Counted from the first letter of the stretch, positions 1 to 9,611 are shown. The stretch is DNA of 64,000 nt from Exiguobacterium sp. AM39-5BH (GCF_003467445.1 NZ_QSGS01000006.1:124001-188000); one strand, 5' to 3'. Numbers and translations: made by a program. The notes: generated by a model from the letters alone, not told the origin.

Positions 1-11
1 GACCGACTTTT

Positions 12-545
12 TTATTTGGCTGGATAGTGGGCCCGTGGGCCGCCAATCAGTTTCGGCCGTGTGACCGCAAATGTGACGTACGCCCCGCCGAGCTGTTTCG
101 CCGACAACCGGACCGGGATCGCGACCGGTTTCAAATGCATACCGATCAACGTCGATCCGATATCGATACCGGCATCCGCTTGAATCGATTCGACGACGCA
201 CGGGGCGTCGAATCGATCATATGCCTTCTCGGCCATCGCCCCGCCCGCCGAGCGGACCGGGACGACCGTCACTTCCGTCAAGCCGAACTGTTTTAAGGTC
301 CGTCGCTCGATTGTCAAGGCACGATTGATATGTTCGCAGCCTTGAAAGGCGAGATGGACGCCGGTCTGATCTCGAAACGTCAGAAACGCCTCAATCAAGT
401 CCGACGCCACATCAACCGAACCCGCTTTCCCAATCGTCTTACCGACGACCTCGCTCGTTGAACAACCGATGACGAGAATCTTTTCTTCATCTAACGGAAA
501 TCGTTCATGTAACTCCGTCAATAAGTTCAAAAGTTCCGTCTTCAT
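12..545 (-). CDS. ywlG: YwlG/TIGR01440 family protein
   Basis: Conserved protein of unknown function in the YwlG family. Its place just downstream of rpiB and ywlE matches the Bacillus order ywlC-ywlE-ywlG. I place the start at the ATG at 545 (MKTELLNLLTEL), because the longer reading would run back into rpiB. That gives 177 residues, near the family norm of about 180. Family-like segments are LVIGCSTSEVVG near the N-terminus and FQGCEHINRAL in the middle. The start lies 6 bases past the rpiB stop, so the two are probably translationally coupled; the ribosome site is weak. The stop codon lies only 11 bases from the window edge, so the next gene is not visible. Confidence 0.88.
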   Translation of the reverse strand: MKTELLNLLTELHERFPLDEEKILVIGCSTSEVVGKTIGKAGSVDVASDLIEAFLTFRDQTGVHLAFQGCEHINRALTIERRTLKQFGLTEVTVVPVRSAGGAMAEKAYDRFDAPCVVESIQADAGIDIGSTLIGMHLKPVAIPVRLSAKQLGGAYVTFAVTRPKLIGGPRAHYPAK

Positions 546-550
546 CGTCT

Positions 551-991
551 TCACTTCGTTTCGTAAGCGCTCATCTTGTCGACACGGTTCGAGTGGCGTC
601 CGCCTTCGAAGTCCGTATCGAGCCATGTCGTCACTAAGTCGATCGCAAGACCTGGTCCGATAACACGTTCACCCATCGTCATGATGTTCGAATCGTTGTG
701 CTGACGCGTCGCCTTCGCGCTGAACGAGTCGTGCACGAGAGCCGCACGGATGCCTTTGACTTTGTTGGCAGCGATCCCAATCCCGATTCCTGTCCCGCAA
801 ATCAAGATGCCACGGTCAAACTCACCGGCCGCGACCGCTTCGGCGACCGGAATGGCCACGTCCGGATAATCGATCGACTCGGCCGAATGTGTCCCGAAGT
901 CTTTATACTCATGCCCGAGCTCTTCCAACAATCCGATAATGTCTTTTTTCAAATTAAATCCGCCGTGATCGGCGCCGATTGCGATTTTCAT
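551..991 (-). CDS. rpiB: Ribose-5-phosphate isomerase B
   Basis: RpiB/LacAB family enzyme that interconverts ribulose-5-phosphate and ribose-5-phosphate in the pentose phosphate pathway (cytosol). The 146 residues match the family length. Visible hallmarks are the N-terminal MKIAIGADHGGF with the substrate-binding Asp-His, the central CGTGIGIGIAANK loop holding the catalytic cysteine, and a C-terminal HNDSNIMTMGERV segment. It sits 4 bases after the frameshifted arginine phosphatase gene and directly before ywlG, in one minus-strand operon. Confidence 0.96.
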   Translation of the reverse strand: MKIAIGADHGGFNLKKDIIGLLEELGHEYKDFGTHSAESIDYPDVAIPVAEAVAAGEFDRGILICGTGIGIGIAANKVKGIRAALVHDSFSAKATRQHNDSNIMTMGERVIGPGLAIDLVTTWLDTDFEGGRHSNRVDKMSAYETK

Positions 992-995
992 TACG

Positions 996-1495
996 TTATT
1001 CCCCCGTCTTCTTTGGTAGGCGTCTCGGTGGTTTCGTCACCTTTGACCCGTCATTCGTCAATTTTAACACAAGTCGATTCACAAGTGGTTCGAGTTCGTT
1101 TCGAACTTGACGGTAGACGTTCATCGACCCTCCAAACGGGTCGTTGATGTCGCGTTCGAGTCCCGTGACGAACTCGTATAACGTGAACGTGCGGTCGGCC
1201 AAATCGGGATACGTATCCCGAATCTGTTCACGATGCGCTCGTGTCATCGTCAAGATGACGTCCGACCACCCTCCGAGACTTCGTCGAATGTCTGGGTCAC
1301 GTGTTCAAGTTCAATTCCTCGTTCACGCAACACTTGGAGTGCATTTTCTGATGCGTCGAACCCTTGCATCGTCCGAAGCCCGGCTGAACGAATATCGAAC
1401 TCGTCCCCCGTCACTTTCGAGCGCAGCAGGGCCATCGCCATCGGGCTTCGGCATGTGTTCCCACTACATATGAATAATACGCGTTTCATCGACAT
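996..1495 (-). CDS. ywlE: Protein arginine phosphatase (frameshifted)
   Basis: Low-molecular-weight phosphatase fold. The P-loop CSGNTCRSP near residue 10 carries Thr after Asn, the residue that marks arginine phosphatases (YwlE type) rather than tyrosine phosphatases. Start ATG at 1495 has a strong GAGGAGGA site about 8 bases upstream. The reading frame breaks at about 1269-1271: the N-terminal half ends in a wrong-frame tail, while the rest continues one frame over as VILTMTRAHREQI to the C-terminus. One extra base in the CCC run restores a normal protein of about 166 residues. This is probably a sequencing error, otherwise a pseudogene. It counteracts McsB arginine kinase in Bacilli. Confidence 0.88.
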
Positions 1496-1529
1496 CGCGT
1501 GATCCTCCTCTATGTCCTTAAGCCTCTTC

Positions 1530-2528
1530 CTATGAACGGATGACTTTACCGCCAGCCGCCTTGTAGAGGCGGTTATAAACGGCAAGAGCGACTCCCGTCG
1601 GTTCAATCCGATTCACGTAGATCTCTTCTACATCCGTCTCGTCAAATTTACGCAACGCCTCATATAATCGCCGCGCCGCCGTCTCCATCGAAGTCCCGAG
1701 GGAGAGCGTGACTTCAGCCGGCGTCGTCGCTTCATCGAACACGAGCGCGCCTACTCGCTTGCCCGCTTCCTGCCGTGCCGTGATAACACGAACAAGGTCT
1801 TCGCGTCCCCCTTCGACTAAATAAAGGGAAGCGCTCGGAGCATAATGCGTGTACTTCATTCCTGGTGATCGTGGCGCAGCTGTTTCATCGTTCAAGTTGG
1901 CATCGAGAATGACCGGGCCGATGACCGCTTCGATTGCTTCTTTCGTCACGCCGCCCGGACGTAAAATCGTCGCCGGTTCTGCCGTGCAATCAATCACAGT
2001 CGACTCGACACCGATTCCTGTCGGTCCGCCATCCATAATACCTGCGATGCGACCGCTCAAATCATCGGCCACGTGTCGGGCCGATGTTGGTGACGGACGT
2101 CCCGACCGGTTCGCACTCGGTGCCGCAAGTCCAAGACCAGATGTGCGAATCAAGTCGAGCGCGGCCGGATGGTCCGGCATTCTGAGACCGATTGAATCAA
2201 GACCTGCCGTCACAAGTGACGATGCACGACCGTTCGACGGTAAGATGATGGTCAAGGCTCCGGGCCAAAATGCTTCCATCAAACGTCTCGCGACCGGCGG
2301 GATGGTTTGCGCGAAATGTTCGGCCTGTTCGACCGTGGCGACGTGGACGATGAGCGGGTTGTCCGATGGTCTTCCTTTCGCCTCGAAAATCTTTTTGATG
2401 GCGACCTCGTTCGTCGCATCTCCGGCGAGTCCGTAGACGGTCTCCGTCGGGATGGCAATGACCTCGCCCGCCTTCAAGAGACGTACCCCTTCCTCAACTT
2501 CTGTCGGCTTGATCCATTTCGTTTCCAT
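1530..2528 (-). CDS. ywlC: Threonylcarbamoyl-AMP synthase (Sua5/YwlC)
   Basis: Makes threonylcarbamoyl-AMP for the t6A37 modification of ANN-decoding tRNAs. The long (332 residue) Sua5 form is seen: an N-terminal YrdC domain (roughly residues 10-200, with AIPTETVYGLAGDA and a KGRPSDNPL substrate loop) plus a C-terminal Sua5 domain, joined by SPGMKYTHYAP. ATG at 2528 was chosen over an in-frame TTG two codons upstream because AAGGGA lies 6 bases before it. The gene overlaps the 3' end of prmC by about 35 bases. Confidence 0.94.
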   Translation of the reverse strand: METKWIKPTEVEEGVRLLKAGEVIAIPTETVYGLAGDATNEVAIKKIFEAKGRPSDNPLIVHVATVEQAEHFAQTIPPVARRLMEAFWPGALTIILPSNGRASSLVTAGLDSIGLRMPDHPAALDLIRTSGLGLAAPSANRSGRPSPTSARHVADDLSGRIAGIMDGGPTGIGVESTVIDCTAEPATILRPGGVTKEAIEAVIGPVILDANLNDETAAPRSPGMKYTHYAPSASLYLVEGGREDLVRVITARQEAGKRVGALVFDEATTPAEVTLSLGTSMETAARRLYEALRKFDETDVEEIYVNRIEPTGVALAVYNRLYKAAGGKVIRS

Positions 2529-3366
2529 GCGCAATCCCTTCCCTCACGGCGTAGACAATTCGGTCTTTGCCGTTTATATCTTTTAAAATACCCGTTTCTG
2601 CTTCAGGATAACGTTCGGACAGGTACGATTTCACAACTTGTCCTTGATTATACCCGATTTCAAACGCAATCAGTTGCCAATCGGCACACAGGATGCGAAC
2701 CGAGTCGGCGATGATCTTCCGATAAAACTCGAGCCCGTCCACCCCTCCGAACAAAGCGAGATGGGGCTCGTAGCCCGCGACCGTTTCATCGAGCAGCTCA
2801 TCCGCCTCGATATAAGGCGGATTCGAGACGAGAACGCGAATCGAGTCGTCGGCAATCGGCGTGAGACAATCTCCTTCATGAAAGGACACGTCCGCCTTGA
2901 GCGCTGCCGCGTTTCGCTTGGCGACCGCGATCGCTTCCCGGGAAATATCGACCGTTTGGACACGGACCCCGAGCTCGAGACTGAGCGTGACGGCAATCGC
3001 GCCGCTACCCGTCCCGATGTCGACGATGTCATCGTCCGACACGTCTCGCACATGCGCGACGACCCACTCAATCAGCTCTTCCGTTTCCGGCCGCGGGATC
3101 AAGACATCCCGATTGACCTCGAACATCCGTCCATAGAATGGGGCGTAGCCAATCAAGTGCTGCACCGGCTCACCCGCGAGCAGACGTTCGAGGCCGGCAT
3201 CAAACGACGCCTCTTCTTCCGTCGTCAACTCGTCGGACAAACGGATGAGTAGCCCTGTCCGGTCGACGCCGAGGACGTGCATGAGCCACCACTCTGCGGT
3301 CGAGACATCCTGATTCGCGGTCGATAACTCCCGTTCCGCCTGTTTCAGTCTCGCGGCGATCCGCAT
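2494..3366 (-). CDS. prmC: Release factor glutamine methyltransferase
   Basis: PrmC/HemK N5-glutamine methyltransferase, which methylates the GGQ glutamine of release factors. It has an N-terminal helical domain, a SAM motif VDIGTGSGAIAVTL, and the diagnostic NPPY motif (VSNPPYIEADE). Length (290 aa) is normal. The prfA stop overlaps its ATG (TGATG) at 3366; a GTG one codon earlier is also possible. Being encoded directly after its substrate prfA is the usual arrangement. Confidence 0.96.
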   Translation of the reverse strand: MRIAARLKQAERELSTANQDVSTAEWWLMHVLGVDRTGLLIRLSDELTTEEEASFDAGLERLLAGEPVQHLIGYAPFYGRMFEVNRDVLIPRPETEELIEWVVAHVRDVSDDDIVDIGTGSGAIAVTLSLELGVRVQTVDISREAIAVAKRNAAALKADVSFHEGDCLTPIADDSIRVLVSNPPYIEADELLDETVAGYEPHLALFGGVDGLEFYRKIIADSVRILCADWQLIAFEIGYNQGQVVKSYLSERYPEAETGILKDINGKDRIVYAVREGIAHGNEMDQADRS

Positions 3367-4436
3367 CACTCGACGTCCTCCATCAGACGCGCTTGTTCAT
3401 CCATGACGAGGGCGTCGAGGATATCTTCGAGTTCACCGGCGAGGACACGGTCGAGCTTTTGAAGCGTCAGTCCGATGCGGTGATCGGTCACACGGCTCTG
3501 CGGAAAATTATACGTTCGAATCCGCTCCGAGCGGTCTCCCGTGCCGACGGCAGACTTGCGCTGGGCCGACAGTTCTTGCAGGTGTTCGCTTTGCATTTTG
3601 TCATAAAGGCGGGCCCGTAGTACTTTGAGCGCCTTATCCTTGTTTTTATGTTGGGACTTCTCGTCTTGGCACGAAACGACGAGCCCCGATGGGAGGTGCG
3701 TCAAACGTACGGCCGATTGCGTCGTGTTGACCGACTGGCCGCCCGGACCTGACGATGTGAACGTATCGACGCGGACGTCTTTCATATCAATATGCACCTC
3801 GACGTCTTCTGCTTCCGGCAACACGGCGACGGTAGCCGTCGACGTATGGATGCGTCCGCCCGACTCGGTCGACGGCACACGTTGGACCCGATGCGCCCCG
3901 TTCTCGAACTTCAGTTTCGAATAAGCGCCCGTTCCGTTAATGAGGAACGTCACTTCTTTGAAGCCGCCGAGTTCTGTGTAGTTGGCGTCAATCAACTCGG
4001 CCTTCCAGTTCTGCCGCTCGGCGAAACGTGTGTACATCTTGTACAAGTCAACCGCAAACAATGCCGCTTCGTCCCCGCCGGCCGCCCCGCGAATCTCGAC
4101 GATGACGTTCTTGTCATCGTTCGGGTCTTTCGGCAAGAGCAACACGCGGAGTCTCGCCTCGAGCGCCTTCACTTCGGGCTCGAGGAGTGACATCTCCTCT
4201 TTGGCGAGTTCGCGCATATCGGCATCGAGCGTGCGATCCTCGAGCATCGTTTTCGCTTCTTTATAGGCCGTGCTCGTCTCTTTATAGTGACGGTATGCTT
4301 GCACCGTCTCTTCAAGCTGTGACTGTTCTTTGGAATATTGTCGTAATTTATTCGCATCGCTGAGCACTTCTGGGTCAGCGAGCATCTCATTTAATTGCAT
4401 GTAGCGTTCTTCTAGTACGCTCAAACGGTCAAACAT
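3366..4436 (-). CDS. prfA: Peptide chain release factor 1
   Basis: Class I release factor reading UAA and UAG. At 356 residues it is the normal size. The catalytic GGQ lies in [12 protein letters not shown], and the anticodon-like region precedes it. Start ATG at 4436 ([12 protein letters not shown]) has GAAAGGA upstream; a longer in-frame reading has no supporting signal. First gene of the prfA-prmC-ywlC-ywlE-rpiB-ywlG run, separated from tdk by a terminator. Confidence 0.97.
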   Translation of the reverse strand: MFDRLSVLEERYMQLNEMLADPEVLSDANKLRQYSKEQSQLEETVQAYRHYKETSTAYKEAKTMLEDRTLDADMRELAKEEMSLLEPEVKALEARLRVLLLPKDPNDDKNVIVEIRGAAGGDEAALFAVDLYKMYTRFAERQNWKAELIDANYTELGGFKEVTFLINGTGAYSKLKFENGAHRVQRVPSTESGGRIHTSTATVAVLPEAEDVEVHIDMKDVRVDTFTSSGPGGQSVNTTQSAVRLTHLPSGLVVSCQDEKSQHKNKDKALKVLRARLYDKMQSEHLQELSAQRKSAVGTGDRSERIRTYNFPQSRVTDHRIGLTLQKLDRVLAGELEDILDALVMDEQARLMEDVE

Positions 4437-4482
4437 GATGATCCGTCCTTTCTCCGTCAAATCGAACTGTCTTCATTATAGC

Positions 4483-4510
4483 AAAAAACGAACCGCCAAG
4501 GGCGGTCCGT
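4483..4510 (-). terminator. Terminator after tdk
   Basis: On the minus strand GACCGCC and GGCGGTT pair around a CTT loop and run into CGTTTTTTGC. It lies just after the tdk stop and before prfA. Confidence 0.85.
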
Positions 4511-4515
4511 TGCTG

Positions 4516-5127
4516 TCAGTCGGCCACTGTGTGGCGGACCGGACGTGGCTTATTCGGGACGTCATGACAATGGCGGCAACGCGGTTCGTACGACTCCGAG
4601 GCGCCGACCAAGATGACCGGGTCCTCGAAGCGGGCCGGTTCCCCGTCAATCAATCGTTGCGTCCGAGAAGCCGGTGCGCCGCATGACAGACAGATGGCCT
4701 GCAGTTTTGTGACGAACTCGGCACGCGACAACAGTTCTGGCATCATCGTGAACGGTTCCCCTCGGAAATCCATGTCAAGCCCGGCACAGATGACACGTTT
4801 GTCCTCTGACGCCAATTGCTCGATGACGTCGACAATGCCTTCGTCGAAGAACTGTACCTCGTCAATGGCGATGACTTGCGTTTCTTCACGCACCGCATCG
4901 TATAACTCCTGACTCGATTGAATCGGTACGGCCACGACCGAATTGCCGCTGTGGGAAACGACGTTCTCTTCGTGGTAACGGTCATCAATCGCCGGCTTGA
5001 ACACTTGGACAGGGATTTTTCCGTAGTGTGCCCGACGGACACGGCGGATGAGTTCCTCCGATTTCCCCGAAAACATACTTCCACAAATCACTTCAATCCA
5101 ACCGTAACGGTTCGTCACATGCATCAT
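4516..5127 (-). CDS. tdk: Thymidine kinase
   Basis: Type II thymidine kinase for salvage of thymidine to TMP. The P-loop [15 protein letters not shown] is at residues 15-30, Walker B-like [10 protein letters not shown] in the middle, and the zinc lasso has CLSCG and CRHCH cysteines. At 203 residues it is typical. Two consecutive ATGs occur at 5127 and 5124; GGCGGAG lies upstream. A single-gene unit bounded by terminators on both sides. Confidence 0.96.
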   Translation of the reverse strand: MMHVTNRYGWIEVICGSMFSGKSEELIRRVRRAHYGKIPVQVFKPAIDDRYHEENVVSHSGNSVVAVPIQSSQELYDAVREETQVIAIDEVQFFDEGIVDVIEQLASEDKRVICAGLDMDFRGEPFTMMPELLSRAEFVTKLQAICLSCGAPASRTQRLIDGEPARFEDPVILVGASESYEPRCRHCHDVPNKPRPVRHTVAD

Positions 5128-5214
5128 TCTACTCCGCCCTCTCCTTCGTTAATCGCTTCCCGATTATACCTATCTTTTTCTTGAAGAAAAAGGGTTGACT
5201 TCTATTTAGAAAAA

Positions 5215-5249
5215 ATAAAAACCGCCAAGGGCAATCCCTAGGCGGTGTG
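5215..5249 (-). terminator. Terminator after rpmE2
   Basis: Minus-strand hairpin of ten base pairs with one mismatch (CCGCCTAGGG with CCCTTGGCGG) followed by TTTTTATTTT. Confidence 0.85.
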
Positions 5250-5264
5250 CATACAAATTGACGA

Positions 5265-5507
5265 TTAACGTTGGTACTTCTTGTTGAAGCGCTCGATACG
5301 ACCGTCCGCAGATGCGAATTTCTGGCGACCTGTATAGAACGGGTGCGAGTCAGAAGATACATCGACACGGATGAGTGGGTATTCGTTACCATCTTCCATC
5401 GTGATTGTCTCGTTAGAGTAACGAGTCGAACCAGAGATGAATTTGAACTCAGTCGTCGAGTCCATGAATACGACTTTACGGTATTCTGGGTGGATTCCTT
5501 GTTTCAT
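5265..5507 (-). CDS. rpmE2: 50S ribosomal protein L31 type B
   Basis: L31 of the long, zinc-free type: 80 residues, begins [16 protein letters not shown] and has the [13 protein letters not shown] core, with no CxxC zinc ligands. It occupies the position after rho where Bacillus subtilis has the zinc-binding L31, so ribosomes need not spend zinc here. In Bacilli type B L31 is often zinc-regulated; I see no clear Zur box upstream. Confidence 0.96.
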   Translation of the reverse strand: MKQGIHPEYRKVVFMDSTTEFKFISGSTRYSNETITMEDGNEYPLIRVDVSSDSHPFYTGRQKFASADGRIERFNKKYQR

Positions 5508-5589
5508 TGCTTTTCAACTCCTTCGGCCCTAAGTATTCTTTCAACCTAGAGAAAGTTCACTAGAATATAATAGCACCCGGTTCACAGAT

Positions 5590-6929
5590 TTACAAGTCTG
5601 TTTTCGTTTTTTTCACCGGGCGTCGACTCTTTTTCTTGTCGGCCTCGAGCGCCGCAAAAAAGTCGAGATTTGTTTTCGTTTCGCGCACGCGCCGCAAGAA
5701 CTGATCGACGAAGTCTGGCGACTCATTCATCGTGCGACGAATCGTCCAAAGCGAATCAAGTTCATCTTTACCGAGCAGTAACTCTTCCTTGCGCGTCCCC
5801 GAACGACGGATGTCGATTGCCGGGAAGATGCGACGTTCCGCGAGCTTCCGGTCAAGATGGAGTTCCATGTTGCCCGTTCCTTTGAACTCTTCATAGATGA
5901 CGTCGTCCATGCGTGAACCCGTGTCGACGAGCGCCGTACCGAGTATCGTTAAACTACCACCGTCCTCGATGTTACGGGCCGCCCCGAAAAACTTCTTCGG
6001 TTTATGGAACGCGGCCGGATCAATGCCTCCGGAGAGCGTGCGCCCACTCGGTGGAACGGACAAGTTATACGCCCGCGTTAAACGCGTGATCGAGTCGAGC
6101 AAGATGACGACATCCTTCTTATGTTCAACAAGGCGCATCGCCCGCTCAAGCACGAGTTCTGAGATACGGGCATGGTTCTCCGGTGTCTCGTCAAACGTCG
6201 AGTAAGCGACGTCCGCGCCCGGCACTGAACGTTGGATGTCCGTCACTTCTTCCGGTCGTTCATCAATCAACAGAATGATCAATTCGACATTCGGATGGTT
6301 CGTCGTGATAGAATTGGCGATTTCTTTCAAGAGTGACGTCTTCCCGGCTTTCGGCGGCGCGACGATCAAGCCACGTTGCCCGAAGCCGACGGGCGCGATC
6401 ATGTCCATGACCCGGACCGACAACTGGTTCAGCTCCGTCTCGAGCACCATTTGTCGTTCTGGATAAATCGGCGTGAGCGCCGGGAAGTAGTCCCGGTTGC
6501 GCGTCGAATCCGTCGTCTCTCCATTGACCGCTTCGACACTGAGCAGCCCTTGGAACCGTTCGTTTTCTTTCGGTTTCCGGACTTTCCCGGTCACGAGGTC
6601 GCCGTTTCGGAGATTGAAGCGGCGGATTTGTGAGGCCGCGATATAAATGTCTTCAGACGACTGGGAATAGTTGATTGGTCGGAGGAAACCGAATCCGCCA
6701 TCGTTTTGAGACTGCGGGTTCGGCGGGATGATTTCAAGGATACCTCGAGGAAATAGAGATCTTTCGATTCCGCTTGAGATTTTAAAATCCGGAACATAAG
6801 CTCGCGCTTGCGTGCCTCACGGTATTGAGGCACATTCACTTCTTTCGCAATTTCATACAAGTCTTTCAACGTCTTCGTCTCAAGCTCTCGAAGCGTGTAA
6901 TTTTTCGCGGGTTCAGTCGTTTGACTCAT
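5590..6929 (-). CDS. rho: Transcription termination factor Rho (frameshifted)
   Basis: RecA-fold hexameric RNA helicase. N-terminal rho-N domain from [16 protein letters not shown]; the ATP-binding P-loop is in [16 protein letters not shown], and Walker B in [16 protein letters not shown]. The frame is lost after DLYFLE at about 6743: restoring one G there (GAGGGTATC) reads on as GILEIIPPN and joins the rest. The corrected length of about 445 residues is normal for Firmicute Rho. The AGGTGA site 5 bases before ATG 6929 supports the start. Probably a sequence error rather than a true null. Confidence 0.92.
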
Positions 6930-7306
6930 TCAAGTCACCTATCTTTCATCATTCTATATTTCAAAAATAAACGTTCAGTCCTCATTCATCTAATCACACT
7001 TCTGCCAATGCGTCACTGTTTGAAAAACGGCTTCTTTACAGGATATTCCCCTATCGTTAAAAAGATAACGGTTTTTTCTCTTTCTATGTAACAAATAAGT
7101 CTCTATTCTTGCATATTGTTTCAAACATGTTACAAGAAATCAATTTTTGTCTTGTGATTGAAAAATGCTATCGGTCTTGCGCATGATATAGTTTATTTGC
7201 ACAGGAAACCGGGTATTAACCGCAACTTGTGCTCTAATCTCGTCTATACACATCGATTATATACAGTCATACAGGTTTTATTTTAAAAAACGGAGGGAAT
7301 TACACT
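6930..7306. other. Intergenic region between divergent rho and NlpC/P60 gene
   Basis: AT-rich 377-base divergent spacer with no gene. It contains a SigB-like promoter for the plus-strand gene (described separately) and a short hairpin (CGTTA/TAACG, 7054-7070) followed by GTTTTTTCTC, which looks like a weak plus-strand terminator although no plus-strand gene precedes it. Confidence 0.6.
7191..7216 (+). promoter_or_regulatory. SigB-like promoter for NlpC/P60 gene
   Basis: GTTTAT at 7191-7196 and GGGTAT at 7211-7216 separated by 14 bases match the general-stress SigB consensus (GTTTAA N12-14 GGGTAT). About 90 bases upstream of the start codon. Dependence on SigB is inferred. Confidence 0.5.
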
Positions 7307-8002
7307 ATGTTAAAGCGTTTCGCATCTATCGTTGTCGCTGCCACTCTCGCTTTCTCGGGTCTTGCTTTCACAACAAGTGAACAAGCAGAAGCCGCTACCG
7401 GAACATTCGCTTACTCGAAAGTCAACGGCTTGAATATCCGCACAGCCCCGTCGCTCACGTCGAAAGTATCAGCCACAATGAACAAAGGCCAACGCTATAC
7501 ATACCTTGGCAAGGTTGGTTCATTCTATAAAATCAACTACAAAGGTTCTCACCGTTATATTTCAGCTTCATCGTCTTACGCGTATTTGAAAGCGAGCACG
7601 ACAACGGCTACGAAAGTCACAACATCTTCTACATCAAGTGCTCGTACGAAACTCGTCGCTGAGTCGAAGAAGTACCTCGGTACGCCTTACCGTTACGGCG
7701 GAACGACAACTTCTGGATTTGACTGCTCAGGCTACACAGGCCACGTTTATAAGAAAGCCATCAATAAATCGATTCCACGTGATTCACGCTCACAATACTC
7801 TAACTCGAAAAAAGTTTCGAAGTCAGCGATTCAAGCCGGCGATCTCGTGTTCTTCTCACACAACGGAAGCACAATCCAACACGTTGGGATGGCGCTCAGC
7901 AAAACACAAATGATCAACTCTGAGACAGGCGGCGTTAAATACGCGAGCTTCACATCAGGCTACTGGGCACCACGTTACGTCGGTGCAGGATCATACCTCT
8001 AA
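7307..8002 (+). CDS. Secreted SH3b-NlpC/P60 cell-wall endopeptidase
   Basis: Exported peptidoglycan hydrolase of 231 residues. A signal peptide (basic MLKRF, hydrophobic stretch, cut near AEAATG) is followed by a bacterial SH3 domain (VNGLNIRTAPSLTSKVS, about residues 37-95), a Thr/Ser-rich linker, and an NlpC/P60 domain. The catalytic Cys is in GFDCSGYTG and the His in IQHVGMAL. Probably cleaves gamma-D-Glu/diamino acid bonds. GGAGGG lies before the ATG. Single-gene unit with its own terminator and a SigB-like promoter. Confidence 0.93.
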   Translation: MLKRFASIVVAATLAFSGLAFTTSEQAEAATGTFAYSKVNGLNIRTAPSLTSKVSATMNKGQRYTYLGKVGSFYKINYKGSHRYISASSSYAYLKASTTTATKVTTSSTSSARTKLVAESKKYLGTPYRYGGTTTSGFDCSGYTGHVYKKAINKSIPRDSRSQYSNSKKVSKSAIQAGDLVFFSHNGSTIQHVGMALSKTQMINSETGGVKYASFTSGYWAPRYVGAGSYL

Positions 8003-8011
8003 TTCAAATAA

Positions 8012-8050
8012 TCAAGCGACTCCGTTCATTGGAACCGGGTCGCTTTTTTT
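8012..8050 (+). terminator. Terminator after NlpC/P60 gene
   Basis: AAGCGAC and GTCGCTT arms followed by TTTTTTT. Confidence 0.75.
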
Positions 8051-8138
8051 CGTGCGCCTGTCCATCTTCCATTCATCTGGCTTCGTGTCGATTTTGCGTG
8101 TATCATTGACTCGGCAGAGCAGGTCTGAATCCCACTTC

Positions 8139-8594
8139 TCATTTTTGTTTCAATGCGTCGCGCGCGTTCGTCGCCGCAAACACGATCATGATGACGCTCA
8201 TCGCCCCGGCAACGGCAAGTCCCGCCGATAACGCGCTCCAGTCGATCGTCGATTGCGTCAAGACGGCACGCATCCCTTCAAAGATGTACGTCGTCGGATT
8301 GAACGTCGCCGCTACTTTGAGCCATTCTGCCTCAATCAACTCTTTCGGGACGAACGTCGTCGACAAGAAGATGAGCGGGAAGAACAAGATCGTCCCGGAC
8401 ACGATGGAGACGGGCAAGATGAAGTTCAAATAAGCCCTCCCCTCAAACTGCGGAAGCGAAGCGACACTCGACAATCCGCTCGTATACACGAGTAGGAAGA
8501 ACACCGAGATAATCAAGTTTGGAATGAACGAAAACGGGTTGCGAATCGTTGTGATCAGACTCCGTTTCGTGAAGAGCCATGTCTCAGTCCACAT
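8139..8594 (-). CDS. ABC-2 type permease, internally shortened
   Basis: Membrane partner of the downstream-listed ATPase. It starts at ATG 8594 with a perfect AAGGAGGTG site, overlapping the ATPase end. Only about 152 residues remain against about 250 in DrrB-like permeases. The N-terminus (ETWLFTKRSLITTIRNP, first membrane helix) and the C-terminal half (FLSTTFVPKELIEAEWL, FNPTTYIFEGMRAVL) are present, but after LNFILPVSIVSG the sequence jumps directly to TILFFPLIFL. About 90-100 central residues, including two or three helices, are missing in frame. Probably non-functional or an unusual minimal form. Confidence 0.8.
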   Translation of the reverse strand: MWTETWLFTKRSLITTIRNPFSFIPNLIISVFFLLVYTSGLSSVASLPQFEGRAYLNFILPVSIVSGTILFFPLIFLSTTFVPKELIEAEWLKVAATFNPTTYIFEGMRAVLTQSTIDWSALSAGLAVAGAMSVIMIVFAATNARDALKQK

Positions 8595-9510
8595 CGGGCA
8601 CACCTCCTTCATATGACTCGCCGGTCACTTTCAAAAAGACGTCATCGAGCGATGGCTGCTTCACGGTCAGACTTTCCGGTTGAAGTGACCGTTCATCGAG
8701 TTGCCGCACGACTTCCGTCAACGTATGATTGATGAGCTCGAACGCCACGTGTTGCCCGCTTGCCGCATGACCGAACAGGGCTGCGGCTGCAGTCGCCTCT
8801 TGGTTGCTGTGGAACGTCATCGCAATCGTCTCGCCGCCGACGAGTCGTTTCAACGCCTCGGCCGTCCCTTCACTGACGATTTTCCCATGATTGATGATGG
8901 CAATCCGGTCGGCCAGTTCATCCGCTTCCTCTAAGTACTGAGTCGTCAAGAAAATCGTCGTGCCAAACTCTTCATTGAGCCGTCTCACTTCTTTCCAAAT
9001 CTCGATGCGGCTCGCGGGATCGAGACCGGTCGTCGGTTCATCTAAAAACAAGACGGTGGGGCGATGGACGAGCGTGAGCGCTAAATCAAGCCGGCGTCGC
9101 ATCCCACCTGAATATGTGCCGCTCTTCCGGTCCGCCGCTTCGGTGAGCGAGACGACGCGGAGCAATTCCTCGGCCCGCGTCTCTGCTTCTTGTTTTGTCA
9201 TTTTGAACAGTCGCCCTTGCAGGACGAGCAGTTCTCGACCGGTCAACACGTTGTCGATGCCGGTCTCTTGCAGAGCGACCCCAATCGATAGACGGACGTC
9301 CTTCTCTTGTTTGACGACATCAAATCCGTTCACCCGCGCTTTACCTTCGGTCGGACGGACAAGCGTCGTCAACATTTGCACGGTTGTCGACTTGCCGGCC
9401 CCGTTTGGTCCAAGAAATGCGAAAATCTCTCCTTTCTGGACCGAGAACGAAATCCCATCAACGGCCGGCACATCTCCAAACGTTTTGACGAGCGACTCAA
9501 CTTCGATCAT
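8584..9510 (-). CDS. ABC transporter ATP-binding protein (DrrA-like)
   Basis: ATPase of an ABC-2 exporter, 308 residues. Walker A GPNGAGKST near residue 37, signature YSGGMRRRLDLAL, Walker B VLFLDEPTTGLDP, and a Gln in place of the H-loop His (TTQYLEEAD) as in DrrA drug/antibiotic exporters. A C-terminal extension of about 90 residues follows the core. ATG 9510 has GAGGAGGAGG upstream. The cognate permease is damaged, so the pair may be decaying. Confidence 0.93.
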   Translation of the reverse strand: MIEVESLVKTFGDVPAVDGISFSVQKGEIFAFLGPNGAGKSTTVQMLTTLVRPTEGKARVNGFDVVKQEKDVRLSIGVALQETGIDNVLTGRELLVLQGRLFKMTKQEAETRAEELLRVVSLTEAADRKSGTYSGGMRRRLDLALTLVHRPTVLFLDEPTTGLDPASRIEIWKEVRRLNEEFGTTIFLTTQYLEEADELADRIAIINHGKIVSEGTAEALKRLVGGETIAMTFHSNQEATAAAALFGHAASGQHVAFELINHTLTEVVRQLDERSLQPESLTVKQPSLDDVFLKVTGESYEGGVPDVD

Positions 9511-9573
9511 TCACACACACCTCCTCCTCTTCTTTTCCCGTTCTGACTGCTTATTAAATAAGTAAGAACACAT

Positions 9574-9603
9574 CAAAAAGCTGTGGACGCAATGTCCACA
9601 GCT
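9574..9603 (-). terminator. Terminator after glpX
   Basis: Perfect 10-bp stem AGCTGTGGAC/GTCCACAGCT with a 5-base loop, then TTTTTG on the minus strand. Confidence 0.92.
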
Positions 9604-9611
9604 CGAGAGAA

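Noticed and set aside
7050..7080. Small hairpin with T run, considered as a terminator
   Set aside because: No plus-strand gene precedes it and the stem is only 5 bp; may be chance in AT-rich DNA.
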